Shown: positions 44,425 through 53,309 of the stretch, piece after piece
Layout: each line of letters starts with the position of its first letter
Position numbering within the stretch: position 1 is the first letter of the stretch
DNA from: Ralstonia sp. UNC404CL21Col
GTDB taxonomy: Bacteria > Pseudomonadota > Gammaproteobacteria > Burkholderiales > Burkholderiaceae
Assembly: GCF_000620465.1 (NCBI RefSeq)
Contig: NZ_JIBE01000003.1
Coordinates: forward strand, 1,240,001-1,304,000
Length of the DNA: 64,000 bases
Direction: 5' to 3'
Made by a program: the position numbers and the translations under genes
Notes under the pieces: generated by a model
What the model was told of the DNA's origin: nothing
The model's input: only the letters and a program-made list of their open reading frames with translations
The model's database searches: none

Positions 44425-45336
44425 CTAACGCGTGCGCGACCAATACCCCGCCTGCCCATACACCGACTTCAGGTGCTCGATAAAGAACCGGATCTTCGCC
44501 GGCACCGGCCGCTGCTGCGGGTACACGGCAAGGATGTCGTAGTCGGGCAGCGCGTAGTCGTCCAGCACCGTCATCAGCGCGCCGGATTCCAGCTCAGGCT
44601 GGATCTCCCACGTTGAGCGCCAGCCCAGGCCCAGGCCTTCGCCCATCCAGCGGTGCAGCAGTTCACCGTCGTTGCAGTCGAGGTTGCCGTTCACCTTCAC
44701 GGTGACGGCCTTGCCGTTCTGCTGGAAATACCAGCCGCGCTGCTGACCGCCCTGCAGGTTGAAGGCGAGGCAGTTGTGGCGCGCGAGGTCGTCGAGCGTG
44801 CGCGGCACGCCGTGCTTAGCGAAGTACGCAGGCGTGCCGCACACCACGCGCTTGTTCGACGCCAGGCGAATCGCCACGAAGTTCGGATCGATCGCGCCGC
44901 CAATGCGGATGCCCACGTCGTAGCCTTCGCGCACGAGGTCGACCACGCGGTCGGTCAGGTTGAACGAGATGCGCACGTCGGGGTTGGCACGCAGAAAGTC
45001 CGGTGCATGCGGCGCGACGTGCTTGCGGCCGAACGCTGCGGGCGCCGAGACGATCAGGTGGCCGGTCGCCTTGTGGCGGCCTTCGGCAACGAGCAGCTCC
45101 GCGCGGTCCAGCTCGCCCAGTGCCTTCTTGCACTGTTCCATGAAGACCGCGCCCTGCTCCGTCACCGCAATGCGGCGGGTCGACCGGTGCAGCAGCTTCA
45201 CGCCCAGCCGGGCCTCCAGCGCGTTGATGCGGCGGCCGATCATGACGGGCGTCACGTCCTGCGTGAGCGCGGCGGCGGCCATGCTGCCGTGTTCCACCAC
45301 GGCGATGAACGCCTCGATCTGCTTGAGCTTGTCCAT
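44425..45336 (-). CDS. LysR-family regulator divergent from gcl
   Basis: A 303-residue LysR protein with HTH at residues 3-62 (IEAFIAVVEHGSMAAAA, VTPVMIGRRINALEARLGVK) and an effector domain from about residue 90. It diverges from gcl across a 345-bp gap containing nested inverted repeats at 45478-45566. Control of the glyoxylate operon is the natural inference; the co-inducer may be glyoxylate, glycolate or a ureide. Confidence 0.92.
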   Translation of the reverse strand: MDKLKQIEAFIAVVEHGSMAAAALTQDVTPVMIGRRINALEARLGVKLLHRSTRRIAVTEQGAVFMEQCKKALGELDRAELLVAEGRHKATGHLIVSAPAAFGRKHVAPHAPDFLRANPDVRISFNLTDRVVDLVREGYDVGIRIGGAIDPNFVAIRLASNKRVVCGTPAYFAKHGVPRTLDDLARHNCLAFNLQGGQQRGWYFQQNGKAVTVKVNGNLDCNDGELLHRWMGEGLGLGWRSTWEIQPELESGALMTVLDDYALPDYDILAVYPQQRPVPAKIRFFIEHLKSVYGQAGYWSRTR

Positions 45337-45477
45337 TCCATCATTCCAGTTCGCAATGTCTGACCATTTTAGTGAGCATTCCGTACCCGGATTGCGGCTT
45401 TCTGGCGCATATCACTTGTGACGAATGGCAAAAATGGCGAAGGACGATGTGATCGATGCACACGCCTCACGTCGATA

Positions 45478-45566
45478 TTTTGCGCTGCACCAAATCACGT
45501 GAAAACCGCTTCATGGTGCGGTTTCTCAGCTTCTTGATGGCCGCACGATTGGTGCAGCACGCAAAA
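45478..45566. promoter_or_regulatory. Nested inverted repeats in LysR-gcl gap
   Basis: TTTTGCGCTGCACCAAATC (45478-45496) is mirrored by GATTGGTGCAGCACGCAAAA (45547-45566). Between them AAACCGC (45503-45509) pairs with GCGGTTT (45518-45524). The unit TTGGTGCAG or a close variant occurs three times. This looks like a multi-site operator for the divergent LysR protein. No terminator or gene is visible elsewhere in the gap. Confidence 0.5.
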
Positions 45567-45681
45567 CGATTCGATATGCAGAGTTAGCAATCAACTGACG
45601 AAATCTGCGTTTATCCATATCGGCATGCGGGAATAGGATCAGCTCCAACGTATTCCCACCTTCCCCTTCCTGGAGACACCC

Positions 45682-47457
45682 ATGCCGAAGATGAGAGCGA
45701 TTGATGCCGCAGTTGCGGTGATGGAAAAAGAGGGCATCACCACGGCCTTCGGCGTGCCCGGTGCCGCTATCAACCCGTTGTATTCGGCGTTGCGCAAGGC
45801 TGGCAGCATCGACCACGTGCTGGCGCGCCACGTTGAAGGCGCCTCGCATATGGCCGAGGGCTACACCCGTGCCGAGCCGGGCAACATCGGCGTGTGCATC
45901 GGCACGTCGGGCCCTGCCGGCACCGACATGATCACCGGCCTGTACTCGGCCTGGGCAGATTCGATTCCCATCCTCTGCATCACCGGCCAGGCGCCACGCG
46001 CACGCCTGTACAAGGAAGATTTCCAGGCCGTCGACATCGAGTCGATCGCCAAGCCGGTCACGAAGTGGGCCGTCACCGTGCGTGAGCCGGCGCTGGTCCC
46101 GCGCGTGTTCCAGCAGGCGTTCCACCTGATGCGCTCGGGCCGCCCGGGCCCGGTGCTGATCGACCTGCCGTTCGACGTGCAAGTCGCCGAGATCGAATTC
46201 GATCCCGACACGTATAGCCCGCTGCCGGTCTACAAGCCCGCGGCAACGCGTGCGCAGGCCGAGCGCGCCATCGAGATGCTGTGCCAAGCCGAGCGCCCGC
46301 TGCTGGTGTGCGGCGGCGGCGTGATCAACGCCGATGCGGCCAAGCTGATGGTCGAGTTTGCCGAGCTGGTGAATGTGCCCGTCGTCCCGACCCTGATGGG
46401 CTGGGGCGTGCTGGCCGACGACCACCCGCTCAACGCCGGCATGGTCGGCCTGCAAACGTCGCACCGCTACGGCAACGCCACGCTGCTGGCGTCGGACTTC
46501 GTGTTCGGCATCGGCAACCGCTGGGCCAACCGCCACACCGGCAGCGTCGACGTCTACACCAAGGGCCGCAAGTTCGTGCACGTCGATATCGAACCGACCC
46601 AGATCGGCCGCGTGTTCGGTCCGGACCTGGGCATCGTCTCGGACGCCAAGGCGGCGCTGGAGAAGTTCATTGAAGTCGCCCGCGAGCTGAAGGCCGCCGG
46701 CAAGCTGCCGTGCCGCAAGAGCTGGAACGCCGACGTGCAGAAGCGCAAGCGCACGATGCTGCGTCGCTCCGACTTCGACAACGTGCCCATCAAGCCGCAG
46801 CGCGTGTACCGCGAGATGAACCAGTACTTCCCGCGCGACGTGCGTTACGTGAGCACGATCGGCCTGTCGCAGATCGCCGCTGCGCAGTTCCTGTCGGTCA
46901 ACCAGCCGCGCCACTGGATCAACTGCGGCCAGGCAGGCCCGCTGGGCTGGACGATTCCCGCCGCCATCGGCGTGAAGGTGGCCTCGCCCAACAGCGACGT
47001 GGTGGCCATCTCGGGTGACTACGACTTCCAGTTCATGATCGAAGAGATGGCGGTGGCCGCGCAGTTCAAGGTGCCGTACATCCATGTGGTGGTGAACAAC
47101 TCGTACCTGGGCCTGATCCGCCAGGCGCAGCGCAACTTCGAGATGGACTACTGCGTCCAGCTCGCCTTCGACAACGTCAACGCACCCGAGCTGAACGGCT
47201 ACGGCGTCGACCACGTGAAGGTGGTGGAAGGCCTGGGTTGCAAGGCGATCCGCGTGTTCAAGCCCGAAGACATCGAACCCGCCTTTGCGCAGGCTCGCCT
47301 GCTGATGGCGGAGTTCTCGGTGCCGGTGATGGTGGAAGTGATTCTCGAGCGCGTGACCAACATCGCGATGGGTACGGAGATCGACAACGTGGTCGAGTTT
47401 GAAGAAGTGCTCGACCTGGAAGACACCCTCACGGAAGCCGAAGGCGTCACCGCATAA
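45682..47457 (+). CDS. gcl: Glyoxylate carboligase
   Basis: A 591-residue thiamine-diphosphate enzyme that joins two glyoxylates to tartronate semialdehyde and CO2. The N-terminus [21 protein letters not shown] and [13 protein letters not shown] are characteristic: Gcl carries Val (here in FGVPGA) where other ThDP enzymes have the catalytic Glu. The ThDP/Mg site is seen in [22 protein letters not shown] and [16 protein letters not shown]. It is the first gene of gcl-hyi-glxR-ttuD-pyk and diverges from a LysR regulator. Confidence 0.96.
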   Translation: MPKMRAIDAAVAVMEKEGITTAFGVPGAAINPLYSALRKAGSIDHVLARHVEGASHMAEGYTRAEPGNIGVCIGTSGPAGTDMITGLYSAWADSIPILCITGQAPRARLYKEDFQAVDIESIAKPVTKWAVTVREPALVPRVFQQAFHLMRSGRPGPVLIDLPFDVQVAEIEFDPDTYSPLPVYKPAATRAQAERAIEMLCQAERPLLVCGGGVINADAAKLMVEFAELVNVPVVPTLMGWGVLADDHPLNAGMVGLQTSHRYGNATLLASDFVFGIGNRWANRHTGSVDVYTKGRKFVHVDIEPTQIGRVFGPDLGIVSDAKAALEKFIEVARELKAAGKLPCRKSWNADVQKRKRTMLRRSDFDNVPIKPQRVYREMNQYFPRDVRYVSTIGLSQIAAAQFLSVNQPRHWINCGQAGPLGWTIPAAIGVKVASPNSDVVAISGDYDFQFMIEEMAVAAQFKVPYIHVVVNNSYLGLIRQAQRNFEMDYCVQLAFDNVNAPELNGYGVDHVKVVEGLGCKAIRVFKPEDIEPAFAQARLLMAEFSVPVMVEVILERVTNIAMGTEIDNVVEFEEVLDLEDTLTEAEGVTA

Positions 47458-47500
47458 AGACGGCGCGCCATTCCCTCACCGTCCGATACAAGGAGAAACC

Positions 47501-48283
47501 ATGACCAAGCTGGCAGCCAACCTGACCATGCTGTTCAACGAGCAGGCCTTCCTCGACCGCTTCGAAGCCGCCGCGCGTGCGGGCTTTCGCGGGGTGGAGT
47601 TCCTGTTTCCCTACGCGTTTCATGCCGACCAGATTGCCGATCGCCTGAACCGCTTCCAGCTGGACCTGGTCCTGCACAACCTGCCCGCCGGCAACTGGGA
47701 CGGCGGCGAGCGCGGTATCGCCATCCTGCCGGACCGCGTGAGCGAGTTTCAAGACGGCGTGGGCGAAGCCATCAAATACGCCAAGGTGCTCGGCGTGAAA
47801 CAGCTCAACTGCCTGGTGGGCATTCGCCCCGAAGGCGTGAGCGAAGACGCTGCGCGCAAGACGCTGGTGGAGAACCTGAAGTTTGCGGCGAAGGCACTGA
47901 AGGCCGAGAAGATTGATCTGCTGATCGAGCCGATCAACACGTTCGATATTCCGGGCTTTTACCTGAACCGCACGCAGCAGGCGCTGGACCTGATCAACGA
48001 CGTGGACGCGTCCAACCTGTACGTGCAGTACGACATCTATCACATGCAGCGGATGGAAGGCGAAGTGGCTAGCACGCTGAAGCGCCATCTGGACAAGATC
48101 AAGCATGTGCAGCTGGCGGATAACCCTGGGCGCAATGAGCCGGGGACTGGGGAAATCAACTATCAGTTCCTGTTCCGTTGGTTGGATGAGATTGGCTACC
48201 AAGGCTGGATTGGTTGTGAGTACAAGCCTAAGGCTGGGACTGTGGAAGGTCTTGGCTGGCGGGCGGCTCACAACGTTGCTTGA
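47501..48283 (+). CDS. hyi: Hydroxypyruvate isomerase
   Basis: A 260-residue TIM-barrel isomerase converting hydroxypyruvate and tartronate semialdehyde. Marks: NLTMLFNEQAFLDRFEAAA, FRGVEFLFPYAF, LLIEPINTFDIPGFYLN with the metal-binding Glu, and YDIYHMQRMEGE with Asp and His ligands. The ATG at 47501 follows AAGGAG. Toward its 3' end codons shift to T- and G-ending forms (ggg, act, gat, ggt), beside repeat copy B. The next pathway gene, glxR, lies beyond that element. Confidence 0.95.
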   Translation: MTKLAANLTMLFNEQAFLDRFEAAARAGFRGVEFLFPYAFHADQIADRLNRFQLDLVLHNLPAGNWDGGERGIAILPDRVSEFQDGVGEAIKYAKVLGVKQLNCLVGIRPEGVSEDAARKTLVENLKFAAKALKAEKIDLLIEPINTFDIPGFYLNRTQQALDLINDVDASNLYVQYDIYHMQRMEGEVASTLKRHLDKIKHVQLADNPGRNEPGTGEINYQFLFRWLDEIGYQGWIGCEYKPKAGTVEGLGWRAAHNVA

Positions 48284-48309
48284 GATTTTGTTCGGTTTGG
48301 TTTTGCTCC

Positions 48310-48855
48310 GGTGGTGCATCCCTTGTTTCATCCCCTGCCGGGGCTGACTCACTTTTCTTTGTCTTGCCAAAGAAAAGTAAGCAAAAGAAAGGCGCGCCCG
48401 AGATGGCGAAAGATTCCTTGAATTTATGTCGCAGAGAGGGAGTGCAGGCAACTCGCTTCGCTCAGACAGGCCTGCCCTCTTTTTCCTCTCTGCAACAGAA
48501 ATTCAAGGCGCCATCTAGGGCTCCAACGGCCAAACCATCGGAACACGACTGCAGCAGGAACCAGCAACACAACGCGAAGCAGAGCGAGCAACACAGCAAC
48601 AAACAAGAGCCACCTAGGTCAGCACACAGATTGTGTGGCCGTACCTTGCCCTAGATGGCGCCTTGAATTTGTGTAAGCGGGCGGAAAACGGAAGGAGGCT
48701 GTTTGAGCGCAGCGAGTGTGCCTCCTTCCCCGCCCGGTTACACAAATTCAAGGAAGGGGTCGCCATCTCGGGCGCGCCTTTCTTTGCTTACTTTCTTTGG
48801 CAAGACAAAGAAAGTGAGTCGCCCCCGGCAGGGGGTGAAAAGGGAGTGGACCACC
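48310..48855. repeat. Mirror-symmetric intergenic element, copy B
   Basis: A 546-bp element between hyi and glxR, both rightward. The left big hairpin (48420-48504) has stem GCAGAGAGG/CCTCTCTGC plus GAGTGCAGGC/GCCTGCCCTC. The right big hairpin (48661-48753) has CGGGCGG/CCGCCCG plus GGAAGGAGGC/GCCTCCTTCC, around the family loop. Its right outer hairpin is CCCCC-ggca-GGGGG where copy A has TCCC-ggca-GGGA, a paired change. The central segment is of the B/C type and lacks the GGCCAACC terminator. No credible gene is inside. Confidence 0.9.
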
Positions 48856-48905
48856 AAGGTCCAAACCAACAACCACCAACATCCAAACCAAGGAGATCCC
48901 TCACC

Positions 48906-49817
48906 ATGGCAACCACCCTCAACCTCGGTTTCATCGGCCTCGGCATCATGGGCGCCCCCATGGCAGGTCACCTGCGCGCCGCAGGCCACACGCTGTTCGT
49001 GCACGACGTCAACCCGGCCCCCGCCGCACTGGTGGAAGCTGGCGTGACGGTCTGCACGAGCGCGGAAGAAGTCGCCAAGCGCGCCGACATTATCTTCATC
49101 ATGGTGCCGGACACCCCGCACGTTGAAGCCGTGCTGTTCAGCGAGAAGGGCGTCGCCAAGGCGCTGAAGGACGCAGGCAAGGACGCTGCTGCCGGCAAGA
49201 TCGTCGTCGACATGAGCTCGATCTCGCCGATCGCGACGAAGGACTTCGCATCGCGCATCAACAAGACCGGCGCGCAATACCTGGACGCTCCGGTGTCGGG
49301 TGGCGAAGTGGGCGCGAAGGCTGCATCGCTGACGATCATGGTGGGCGGTGAGCAGGCTGCGTTCGACCGCGTTGCTCCGCTGTTCAACTTGATGGGCAAG
49401 AACATCACGCTGGTCGGCGGCAACGGCGACGGCCAGACCACCAAGGTGGCCAACCAGATCATCGTGGCGCTGAACATCCAGGCCGTGTCGGAAGCGCTGC
49501 TGTTCGCATCGAAGGCGGGCGCGGACCCGGCGAAGGTGCGTCAGGCGCTGATGGGCGGCTTCGCGGCCTCGCGCATTCTTGAAGTGCACGGCGAGCGCAT
49601 GGTCAAGCGTACGTTCGACCCGGGCTTCCGCATCGAGCTGCACCAGAAGGACTTGAACCTGGCCCTGCAGGGCGCCAAGACGCTGGGCGTGGCCCTGCCG
49701 AACACGGCCACCGCGCAGGAGCTGTTCAACACCTGCGCCGCCAACGGCATGGGCAAGCAAGACCACTCGGCACTGTGCCGCGCGATCGAGATCATGTCGA
49801 ATCACGATATTGCCTAA
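48906..49817 (+). CDS. glxR: 2-hydroxy-3-oxopropionate (tartronate semialdehyde) reductase
   Basis: A 303-residue beta-hydroxyacid dehydrogenase that reduces tartronate semialdehyde to D-glycerate. The Rossmann motif is LGFIGLGIMGAPMAGHL, the substrate loop APVSGGEVGAKAASLTIM, and the catalytic Lys lies in GQTTKVANQIIVALN. The ATG at 48906 has AAGGAG upstream. The open frame extends back through repeat copy B but shows no conserved protein there. The first 25 codons are unusually C-ending (ctc rather than ctg) beside the element. Confidence 0.95.
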   Translation: MATTLNLGFIGLGIMGAPMAGHLRAAGHTLFVHDVNPAPAALVEAGVTVCTSAEEVAKRADIIFIMVPDTPHVEAVLFSEKGVAKALKDAGKDAAAGKIVVDMSSISPIATKDFASRINKTGAQYLDAPVSGGEVGAKAASLTIMVGGEQAAFDRVAPLFNLMGKNITLVGGNGDGQTTKVANQIIVALNIQAVSEALLFASKAGADPAKVRQALMGGFAASRILEVHGERMVKRTFDPGFRIELHQKDLNLALQGAKTLGVALPNTATAQELFNTCAANGMGKQDHSALCRAIEIMSNHDIA

Positions 49818-49882
49818 GTTGTGTGCACTGTCGCAGCCTTCGGGCGGCGGCAGTTCTTTTTGCTGTCTCCCCGCTTTCTGCC

Positions 49883-51202
49883 ATGCACCACGACCAGTCT
49901 GCCCAGGCCGCCCTGCGCGCTGCCTTGCCCAATCCGTCGCCGCGCGCGTTGCTGCACGGCCTGTTTGATACCGCGGTGGCTGCGGTCAGCGCGGCGCAAT
50001 GCTTGCCGGCATTCCTGCCCGAACCGCCGCGTGGCCGCACCATCGTCATCGGCGCCGGCAAGGGCGCAGCCGCGATGGCAGAGGCGGTGGAGCAGCACTG
50101 GAAGGGCGAGCTGTCTGGCTTGGTCGTCACGCGTTACGAACATGGCCGCGCGCCCGGCACACAAGGCCGCATTGAAGTGGTTGAAGCCTCGCACCCCGTG
50201 CCCGATGCAGCGGGCCAACACGCTGCGCAACGCATGGTCGGCCTGCTCGAAGGTCTGACAGAAGACGACCTTGTCCTGTGCCTGATCTCGGGCGGTGGCT
50301 CGGCCCTGCTGGCCGCTCCGGCCGAAGGTCTGACGCTGGCCGACAAGCAGTCCGTCAACCGCGCGCTGCTCAAAAGCGGCGCCAGCATCGGCGAGATGAA
50401 CTGCGTGCGCAAGCACCTCTCGTCCATCAAGGGCGGGCGTCTGGCGCTGGCGTGCGCACCTGCACGCGTCGAGACGCTGCTGATCTCCGATATTCCCGGC
50501 GACGACCCGACGCTCATCGCCAGCGGCCCGACGTTGCCCGACGCCACCACCTGCGCAGATGCGCTGGCCGTGATCGACAAATACGGCATCGACGTGCCCG
50601 AAGCGGTGCGCCGTCATCTGGAAACCGGTGCCGGTGAAACGCCCAAGCCCGGCGATGCACGTTTCGAAGGCCATCGCAGCCACGTCATCGCGACGGCCCA
50701 GCACGCGCTGGAAGCGGCTGCCGCGCAGGCACGCGCGCTCGGTTACGAGGCGCACATCCTGTCGGACAGCATTGAAGGCGAGGCGCGCGATGTGGCCGAA
50801 GTGCATGCCGGCATCGTGCGGCAGATCGTGGCGCGCAATCAGCCGTTCACCAAGCCGTGCGTGATTCTGTCGGGTGGTGAAACCACGGTGACCGTGCGTG
50901 GTAATGGGCGCGGCGGGCGCAATGCCGAGTTCCTGCTGGCGCTGGGCGTGGCGTTGGATGGTTTGCCGGGTGTGCATGCGATTGCTTGCGATACCGATGG
51001 CATCGATGGCTCGGAAGACAACGCTGGAGCGATCCTGACACCGGATAGCCTGGCGCGTGCTGAAGCGCTTGGGTTGAAGCCGAAGCAGCTGCTCGACAAC
51101 AACGATGGGTATGGGTTTTTTGATGCGTTGGGCGATTTGATTGTGACTGGGCCTACGCGGACTAATGTGAATGATTTTCGGGCGATTTTGATTACTGCTT
51201 GA
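49883..51202 (+). CDS. ttuD: Glycerate 2-kinase, MOFRL type
   Basis: A 439-residue kinase that phosphorylates glycerate, joining the glyoxylate path to glycolysis. The glycerate-kinase-2 domain contains IVIGAGKGAAAMAEAVEQ and LISGGGSALLAAPAEGLTL. The C-terminal MOFRL domain holds ILSGGETTVTVRGNGRGGRNAE and CDTDGIDGSEDNAGA. The final 40 codons turn sharply to T/G-ending usage (ttt, gat, ttg, att, act) next to repeat copy C. It starts 65 bp after glxR in the same operon. Confidence 0.94.
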   Translation: MHHDQSAQAALRAALPNPSPRALLHGLFDTAVAAVSAAQCLPAFLPEPPRGRTIVIGAGKGAAAMAEAVEQHWKGELSGLVVTRYEHGRAPGTQGRIEVVEASHPVPDAAGQHAAQRMVGLLEGLTEDDLVLCLISGGGSALLAAPAEGLTLADKQSVNRALLKSGASIGEMNCVRKHLSSIKGGRLALACAPARVETLLISDIPGDDPTLIASGPTLPDATTCADALAVIDKYGIDVPEAVRRHLETGAGETPKPGDARFEGHRSHVIATAQHALEAAAAQARALGYEAHILSDSIEGEARDVAEVHAGIVRQIVARNQPFTKPCVILSGGETTVTVRGNGRGGRNAEFLLALGVALDGLPGVHAIACDTDGIDGSEDNAGAILTPDSLARAEALGLKPKQLLDNNDGYGFFDALGDLIVTGPTRTNVNDFRAILITA

Positions 51203-51229
51203 GGTTGGGCGAGGGATGGATTGATGTTT

Positions 51230-51779
51230 GTGGTCCATCCCTTGTTTCATCCCCTGCCGGGGCTGACTCACTTTCTTTGGTCTTGCCCAAAGAAAGTAAG
51301 CAAAGAAATGCGCGCCCGAGATGGCGAAAGACTCCTTGAATTTATGTCGCAGGGAGGGAGGGGAGGCAAACTCGCTTCGCTCAGACAGGCCTCCCCTCTT
51401 TTTCCTCCCTGCAACAGAAATTCAAGGCGCCATCTAGGGCAACAAAGTCAACGGCCAAACCATCGGTCACGAGTGCAGCAGGAATCGGCAGCACAACGCG
51501 AAGCAAAGCGAGCAACACCGCAACAAACAAGAGCCACCTAGGTCAGCACACAGATTGTGTGGCCGTACCCTGCCCTAGATGGCGCCTTGAATTTGTGTAA
51601 GCGGGCGGAAAAAGGAAGGAGGCTGTTTGAGCGCAGCGAGTTTGCCTCCTTCCCCGCCCGGTTACACAAATTCAAGGAAGGGGTCGCCATCTCGGGCGCG
51701 CCTTTCTTTGCTCACTTTCTTTGGCAAGACAAAGAAAGTGAGTCGCCCCCGGCAGGGGGTGAAAAGGGAGTGGACCACC
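51230..51779. repeat. Mirror-symmetric intergenic element, copy C
   Basis: A 550-bp element between ttuD and pyk, both rightward. Left big hairpin at 51338-51423 (stem GAGGGGAGGC/GCCTCCCCTC), right at 51585-51677 (stem GGAAGGAGGC/GCCTCCTTCC), with the conserved loops. The centre is nearly identical to copy B, including the segment around ACACAGATTGTGTGGCCGT. The left stem equals the right stem of copy A, so modules seem to be exchanged between copies. Confidence 0.9.
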
Positions 51780-51823
51780 AAGGCCCAACCAAGCAAATAA
51801 ACAACCCCACCCGGAGCAACAAA

Positions 51824-53302
51824 GTGCGCCGCTTCCGCAACACCAAAATCCTCGCCACCCTAGGCCCCGCCAGCAGCGACAAAGACACCATCCGCGCCCT
51901 CTTCGACGCCGGCGCGGACGTCTTCCGCCTGAACTTCAGCCACGGCTCGCACGAAGACCACCGCAAGCGCTACGACACCGTGCGCGCGGTGGAGGCCGAG
52001 ACCGGCCGCCCGATCGGCATCCTCGCTGACATGCAAGGTCCGAAGCTGCGCATCGGCACGTTCGCCGACGGCCGCGTCGTGCTCAAGAACGGGGATCGCT
52101 TTGTGCTCGACCGTGACCCGACGCCAGGCGATGTCACGCGCGTGCATCTGCCGCATCCGGAGCTGTACGCCGCTACCGCGCCTGGCCAGTCGCTGTTGCT
52201 GGACGACGGCAAGATCCGCCTGGCCGTGGAAGCCGCCGACCCGACGGCCATCGTCACGCGCGTGGTCGATGGCGGCCCGCTGTCGGACCGCAAGGGCGTG
52301 AACGTGCCGGACGCCGTGATCCCCATCCCTGCGCTCACCGAGAAAGACCTGCGCGATCTGGACTTCGCGCTGTCATTGGGCGTGGACTGGATTGCGCTGT
52401 CGTTCGTGCAGCGCGCCGAAGACGTGATCGCCGCACGCGAGATCATTGGCGACCGCGCTGGGCTGCTCTCGAAGATCGAAAAGCCCGCCGCGCTGCTGCA
52501 CCTGGAAGACATCGTGCAGGCCTCCGACGCGCTGATGGTGGCGCGCGGCGATCTGGGTGTGGAGCTGCCGCCCGAGCGCGTGCCCGGTGTGCAGAAGCGC
52601 ATCCTGCGCATGGCGCGCCAGCACGGCAAGCCGGTGGTCGTGGCCACGCAGATGCTGGAATCGATGATCGAAGCGCCGGTGCCGACACGCGCCGAAGCCT
52701 CCGACGTGGCCAGCGCCGTGTACGACGGCACCGATGCCGTGATGCTGTCGGCCGAGTCGGCCAGCGGCAAGCACCCGGTGGCGGCGGTCAGCATCATGAA
52801 CCGCATCATTGCCGAGACCGAACGCGACCCGCTCTACCGCAACCTGATCGACGCGCAACATCAACCGCCGCTGCCCACGCGCCAGGACGCCATCTGCGCG
52901 GCCTTGCGCGACGTGACGCACATCCTGGGCGCAGTGGCCACCGTCACCTACACGTCCAGCGGCAAGACGAGCCTGCGCGCCGCACGCGAGCGGCCACTGG
53001 CGCCCATCGTCAGCATCACGCCGCGCCTGGACACGGCGCGCCGGCTGGCCATCGCGTGGGGCGTGCACAGCACGGTCAGCCCCGATGTGAGCAATGTCGA
53101 CGAGATGGTGGACGCAGCGTGCCGGGCCGCCGCGCGTGAAGGCTTTGCCGTGTCGGGCGACCAGATCGCCATCACGGCGGGCATGCCGTTCGGCCAGGCC
53201 GGTTCGACCAACCTGCTGCGCCTGGCGGAAATCTGGCCGCAGACCGTGGCAACCGCCCAGACCGAAACGCGCGCCGAGCAGTTCGAAGCCGCGACGGCCT
53301 GA
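51824..53302 (+). CDS. pyk: Pyruvate kinase
   Basis: A 492-residue pyruvate kinase (phosphoenolpyruvate + ADP to pyruvate + ATP). Marks: TKILATLGPASSDK at the N-terminus, FRLNFSHGSHEDH, the catalytic Lys in LLSKIEKPAALLH, MVARGDLGVELPPERV and VATQMLESMIEAP. The start is a GTG at 51824 with GGAG seven bases upstream; the frame continues backward through repeat copy C but that part is not protein-like. The first 30 codons prefer C and A endings. As the last gene of the glyoxylate run it closes the route to pyruvate. Confidence 0.95.
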   Translation: MRRFRNTKILATLGPASSDKDTIRALFDAGADVFRLNFSHGSHEDHRKRYDTVRAVEAETGRPIGILADMQGPKLRIGTFADGRVVLKNGDRFVLDRDPTPGDVTRVHLPHPELYAATAPGQSLLLDDGKIRLAVEAADPTAIVTRVVDGGPLSDRKGVNVPDAVIPIPALTEKDLRDLDFALSLGVDWIALSFVQRAEDVIAAREIIGDRAGLLSKIEKPAALLHLEDIVQASDALMVARGDLGVELPPERVPGVQKRILRMARQHGKPVVVATQMLESMIEAPVPTRAEASDVASAVYDGTDAVMLSAESASGKHPVAAVSIMNRIIAETERDPLYRNLIDAQHQPPLPTRQDAICAALRDVTHILGAVATVTYTSSGKTSLRAARERPLAPIVSITPRLDTARRLAIAWGVHSTVSPDVSNVDEMVDAACRAAAREGFAVSGDQIAITAGMPFGQAGSTNLLRLAEIWPQTVATAQTETRAEQFEAATA

Positions 53303-53309
53303 CGCTGCG

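Noticed and set aside
48633-48905. In-frame extension of glxR back through repeat copy B
   Set aside because: The extension translates repeat DNA and also appears before pyk in copy C, so it is an open-frame artefact. The real starts have good ribosome sites after the element.
51557-51823. In-frame extension of pyk back through repeat copy C
   Set aside because: Same artefact as at glxR; pyruvate kinase homology starts at the GTG at 51824.
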